Shown one piece after another: positions 4,552-6,154 of a stretch of DNA of 6,154 bases (position 1 is the first letter of the stretch; every line of letters begins with the position of its first letter). A model generated the notes under the pieces. The model saw only the letters and a list, made by a program, of their open reading frames with translations, was not told the DNA's origin and did no database searches. The position numbers and the translations under genes were made by a program. The DNA is from Planctomycetota bacterium. GTDB taxonomy: Bacteria > Planctomycetota > Phycisphaerae > Phycisphaerales > UBA1924. The DNA is taken from positions 1 through 6,154 of the forward strand of contig JAEYTB010000150.1 in NCBI GenBank assembly GCA_023434205.1. Reading direction: 5' to 3'.

Positions 4552-6012
4552 ATGCGAGTTCTGGCCTTTGTCCTTTCTGCGGTAGCCGCCGCCACGTGCG
4601 TTCCAGCTTCGTCCCCGGCGCAGAACAGCGCCGCCCCGCTCTCGCCAACCAGCGTGCTCGCGAACGCCAGCAAGGGCGTGTTCCAGCTCCGGGTCCGGGC
4701 CGACGCGGGCGTCTTCGCCAGCGGCACGGGGTTCCTGATCGACGCCAGCGGCCTGGCGGTCACCAACTTCCACGTGATCCAGGGGGCGTCGGGGGCCACG
4801 GCGCAGTTCCCGGAGTGCGCCCAGGAAGTCCCGGTTGAGCTGATCGCCGTGAACCCCGCCTACGACCTCGCCTTGGTCAAGGTGCCGCTCGACGCGCCCG
4901 AGCTCGCCGGGAAGACCACGGTGCTGAGCGTGCACTCGGGAGCCCTGCCCCCCGGCACCGACGTTTGGGCGATGGGCTACCCCAAGGGGCTGGGGTTCTC
5001 CATCACCCGGGGCGTCGTGAGCGGCACGCGTTCCTACACCGAGCTCCCCAAGCGGCTGCAGAGCTCCCTCAAGTACGACCCTAAGTCGATGTGGCTCCAG
5101 ACCGACTGCACCATCAACTCCGGCAACTCCGGCGGGCCCCTGATCGACGCCTCGGGCCGTGTGGTGGGCATCAACACCTGGGCGTGGATGACGGGCCAGA
5201 ACCTGTACTTCGCCCTCAGCGCCCGCCACGTCGCCGAGCTGGTCGCCGCCCCGCGCGAGGCCGGGATGTCCTTCGGCAAGGCGCAGCGGCTCTACGGGGC
5301 GCAGGCGGTCCCCCGCGCGGCGTTCCCCTCGCTGGAGGTTGAGCAGGACGGCAGCTCCGCCGAGGTGTTCAAGCACATCGCCGCGTTCCGGACCGGGCAC
5401 GCTTGCAAGGGCTGCTCCGGCAAGGGGCGCGTCACGAGCAGGGAGCGCACCGGCTCCGTCCGGGGCGGGGGGCTGGTGAAGCCGACCTACTCGAACGTGA
5501 CCAGGGTGTGCGGCACCTGCGACGGGATCGGCTTTGCGCCGGCCGAGCGGCTGTGGGGTGACTGCGCGCGGCTGGTCACGAGCTTCGCCAAGCTGAAGGC
5601 GGACGACCCCAAGCGCCGGACCGCCGAGGACATGCTGAAGCAGCACGTCCGCGAGGCTGCGGGGCTCAACAACGCGGGCCTGGCCGCGCGCCTCCACGGC
5701 AAGGCGGTCACGCACCTGACCGACACCACCTTCAAGCCGGGCGCTGCGATCGCATGCGTCGGGACACTGGTGAAGGACCTCTCCAACGACGGGGGCACTG
5801 ACCGATTTCAGGGGGTCAAGCTGCTCGACAAGTCCCTGCTCCTGGTGATCTCCCGCCCCATCCTCGTGGACGCCACAGAGGGCGACGTGGTGTTTGTCGG
5901 GGGGTTGCTCGCGGGGCGGCTCGACGGCTCGGACGGGGCGCTCCTGCCGGTTCTTCAGAACGCGGTGGTCGTCTCGGTTCCCCGTACCTCGGACCCACGC
6001 GAGGGGCGGTGA
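4552..6012 (+). CDS. Secreted trypsin-like serine protease with DnaJ-type zinc-finger motifs
   Basis: This 486-residue protein begins at the ATG at 4552, 6 bases after GGAGG; a GTG at 4546 abuts that site and is less likely. Residues 1 to about 23 form a signal peptide (MRVLAFVLSAVAAATCVPAS, cleavage probably near SPA). Residues about 35-235 are a trypsin-fold domain of the DegP/HtrA type, with a complete triad: His74 in TNFHVI, Asp105 in YDLALVK, and Ser193 in SGNSGGP. No PDZ domain follows. Instead come two DnaJ-type motifs, CKGCSGKG (285-292) and CGTCDGIG (320-327), enough ligands for one zinc ion. A C-terminal domain (about 330-486) has a helical part, then a strand-rich part (GAAIACVGTLVKDL, then EGDVVFVGGLLAGRL) that could be OB-like. 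It probably acts outside the cytoplasm on misfolded or exported proteins; the substrate is unknown. Confidence 0.88.
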   Translation: MRVLAFVLSAVAAATCVPASSPAQNSAAPLSPTSVLANASKGVFQLRVRADAGVFASGTGFLIDASGLAVTNFHVIQGASGATAQFPECAQEVPVELIAVNPAYDLALVKVPLDAPELAGKTTVLSVHSGALPPGTDVWAMGYPKGLGFSITRGVVSGTRSYTELPKRLQSSLKYDPKSMWLQTDCTINSGNSGGPLIDASGRVVGINTWAWMTGQNLYFALSARHVAELVAAPREAGMSFGKAQRLYGAQAVPRAAFPSLEVEQDGSSAEVFKHIAAFRTGHACKGCSGKGRVTSRERTGSVRGGGLVKPTYSNVTRVCGTCDGIGFAPAERLWGDCARLVTSFAKLKADDPKRRTAEDMLKQHVREAAGLNNAGLAARLHGKAVTHLTDTTFKPGAAIACVGTLVKDLSNDGGTDRFQGVKLLDKSLLLVISRPILVDATEGDVVFVGGLLAGRLDGSDGALLPVLQNAVVVSVPRTSDPREGR

Positions 6013-6013
6013 T

Positions 6014-6048
6014 CCGCAGGCGCGTTTCGCTGAAAAGACGGGTGTGCG
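6014..6048 (+). repeat. 3'-flanking repeat, copy 3 (after the protease gene)
   Basis: CGCAG (6015-6019) is followed after 4 bases by GTTTCGCTGAAAAGA and CGGGTGTGCG (6024-6048). It begins 2 bases after the protease stop and fills most of the 46-base gap to the convergent dockerin gene. The hairpin is preserved as TCG (6027-6029) with CGG (6039-6041) through a G-U pair. Its first 14 bases (6014-6027) also recur at 1484-1497, after the 99-residue gene, perhaps a truncated fourth copy. Confidence 0.52.
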
Positions 6049-6058
6049 AGCGCTGTGG

Positions 6059-6154
6059 CTAGCAAGGGCCTCCGGCCAAGACCCGGAAGAAGCTCTCGAT
6101 GTCCGCGTCCGTCCCGATGTCCCCGTCGCCGTTGAAGTCAGCGTCATCGCAGGT
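6059..6154 (-). CDS. C-terminus of a GC-type dockerin-anchored protein, cut by the window edge
   Basis: The last 31 codons on the minus strand read through CDDADFNGDGDIGTDADI, then ESFFRVLAGGPC and a TAG stop at 6061-6059. DFNGDGD is an EF-hand-like calcium-binding loop as in dockerin domains. The ending FFRVLAGGPC is, from my knowledge of these genomes, the recurrent tail of GC-type dockerin domain proteins in Phycisphaerales, which are exported and thought to be anchored or sorted through this tail. Only the tail is visible, so the main domain is unknown. It converges on the protease gene with a 46-base gap filled by a repeat copy. Confidence 0.82.
   Translation of the reverse strand, partial: TCDDADFNGDGDIGTDADIESFFRVLAGGPC

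Noticed and set aside
4552..4620. Lipoprotein signal peptide ending at Cys17 of the protease
   Set aside because: The residues before the cysteine are A-A-T, lacking the usual Leu/Val/Ile at -3 and Gly/Ala/Ser at -1, so a standard signal peptidase I site near SPA is preferred.
4264..6147. A 627-residue open frame on the minus strand, antisense to the protease gene
   Set aside because: It lies opposite a well-supported gene with complete catalytic motifs, has no recognisable domain or ribosome-binding site, and is rich in Arg/Gly/Pro as expected of a GC-driven shadow frame.

Overview
The window is high-GC bacterial DNA, most likely from a planctomycete of the Phycisphaerales type. The best lineage clue is at the right edge. 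There the minus strand encodes the last 31 residues of a protein ending in an EF-hand-like loop (ADFNGDGDIG), then FFRVLAGGPC and stop. This is the C-terminal tail of the GC-type dockerin-anchored secreted proteins that are abundant in Phycisphaerales. A secreted trypsin-like protease next to it and frequent Shine-Dalgarno-led small genes fit the same picture.

Layout. Bases 1-392 carry two minus-strand genes: the first 14 codons of an unknown protein, and upstream of it an 85-residue orphan. A GC hairpin with a GNRA-type loop lies between them. A gene-free divergent region (393-669) leads into a plus-strand cluster at 670-2049. This encodes a helix-turn-helix protein resembling the phBC6A51 / small-terminase-like group, a 99-residue protein overlapping it by 4 bases, and two small four-cysteine zinc-ribbon proteins. 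The three small proteins share a basic N-terminal motif. The set looks like a fragment of a phage-type module, but no terminase large subunit, portal or capsid gene is present.

Bases 2103-3643 hold the most interesting unit. A 146-residue membrane protein is followed after 29 bases by a 356-residue SIR2-family protein with intact NAD-binding and catalytic motifs. This has the architecture of a two-gene anti-phage NAD-depletion cassette. A convergent minus-strand gene (3836-4111) encodes an HNH-like protein that has lost key active-site residues. This stretch has visibly lower GC than both flanks (about 53-63% against about 68-70% in lines I counted), which suggests it was acquired.

From the HNH gene, a 139-base divergent region with two nested dyads leads to a 67-residue hydrophilic plus-strand protein (4251-4454). 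A 486-residue secreted protease follows (4552-6012). It combines a trypsin-fold domain, two DnaJ-type CxxCxGxG motifs and an unassigned C-terminal domain.

Two non-coding patterns link these genes. A roughly 30-base repeat occurs just 3' of three plus-strand genes (SIR2, the 67-residue gene, the protease). A shared promoter-like block precedes both the membrane-protein gene and the protease gene at nearly the same distance from the start codon. I see no rRNA, tRNA, CRISPR array or insertion sequence.
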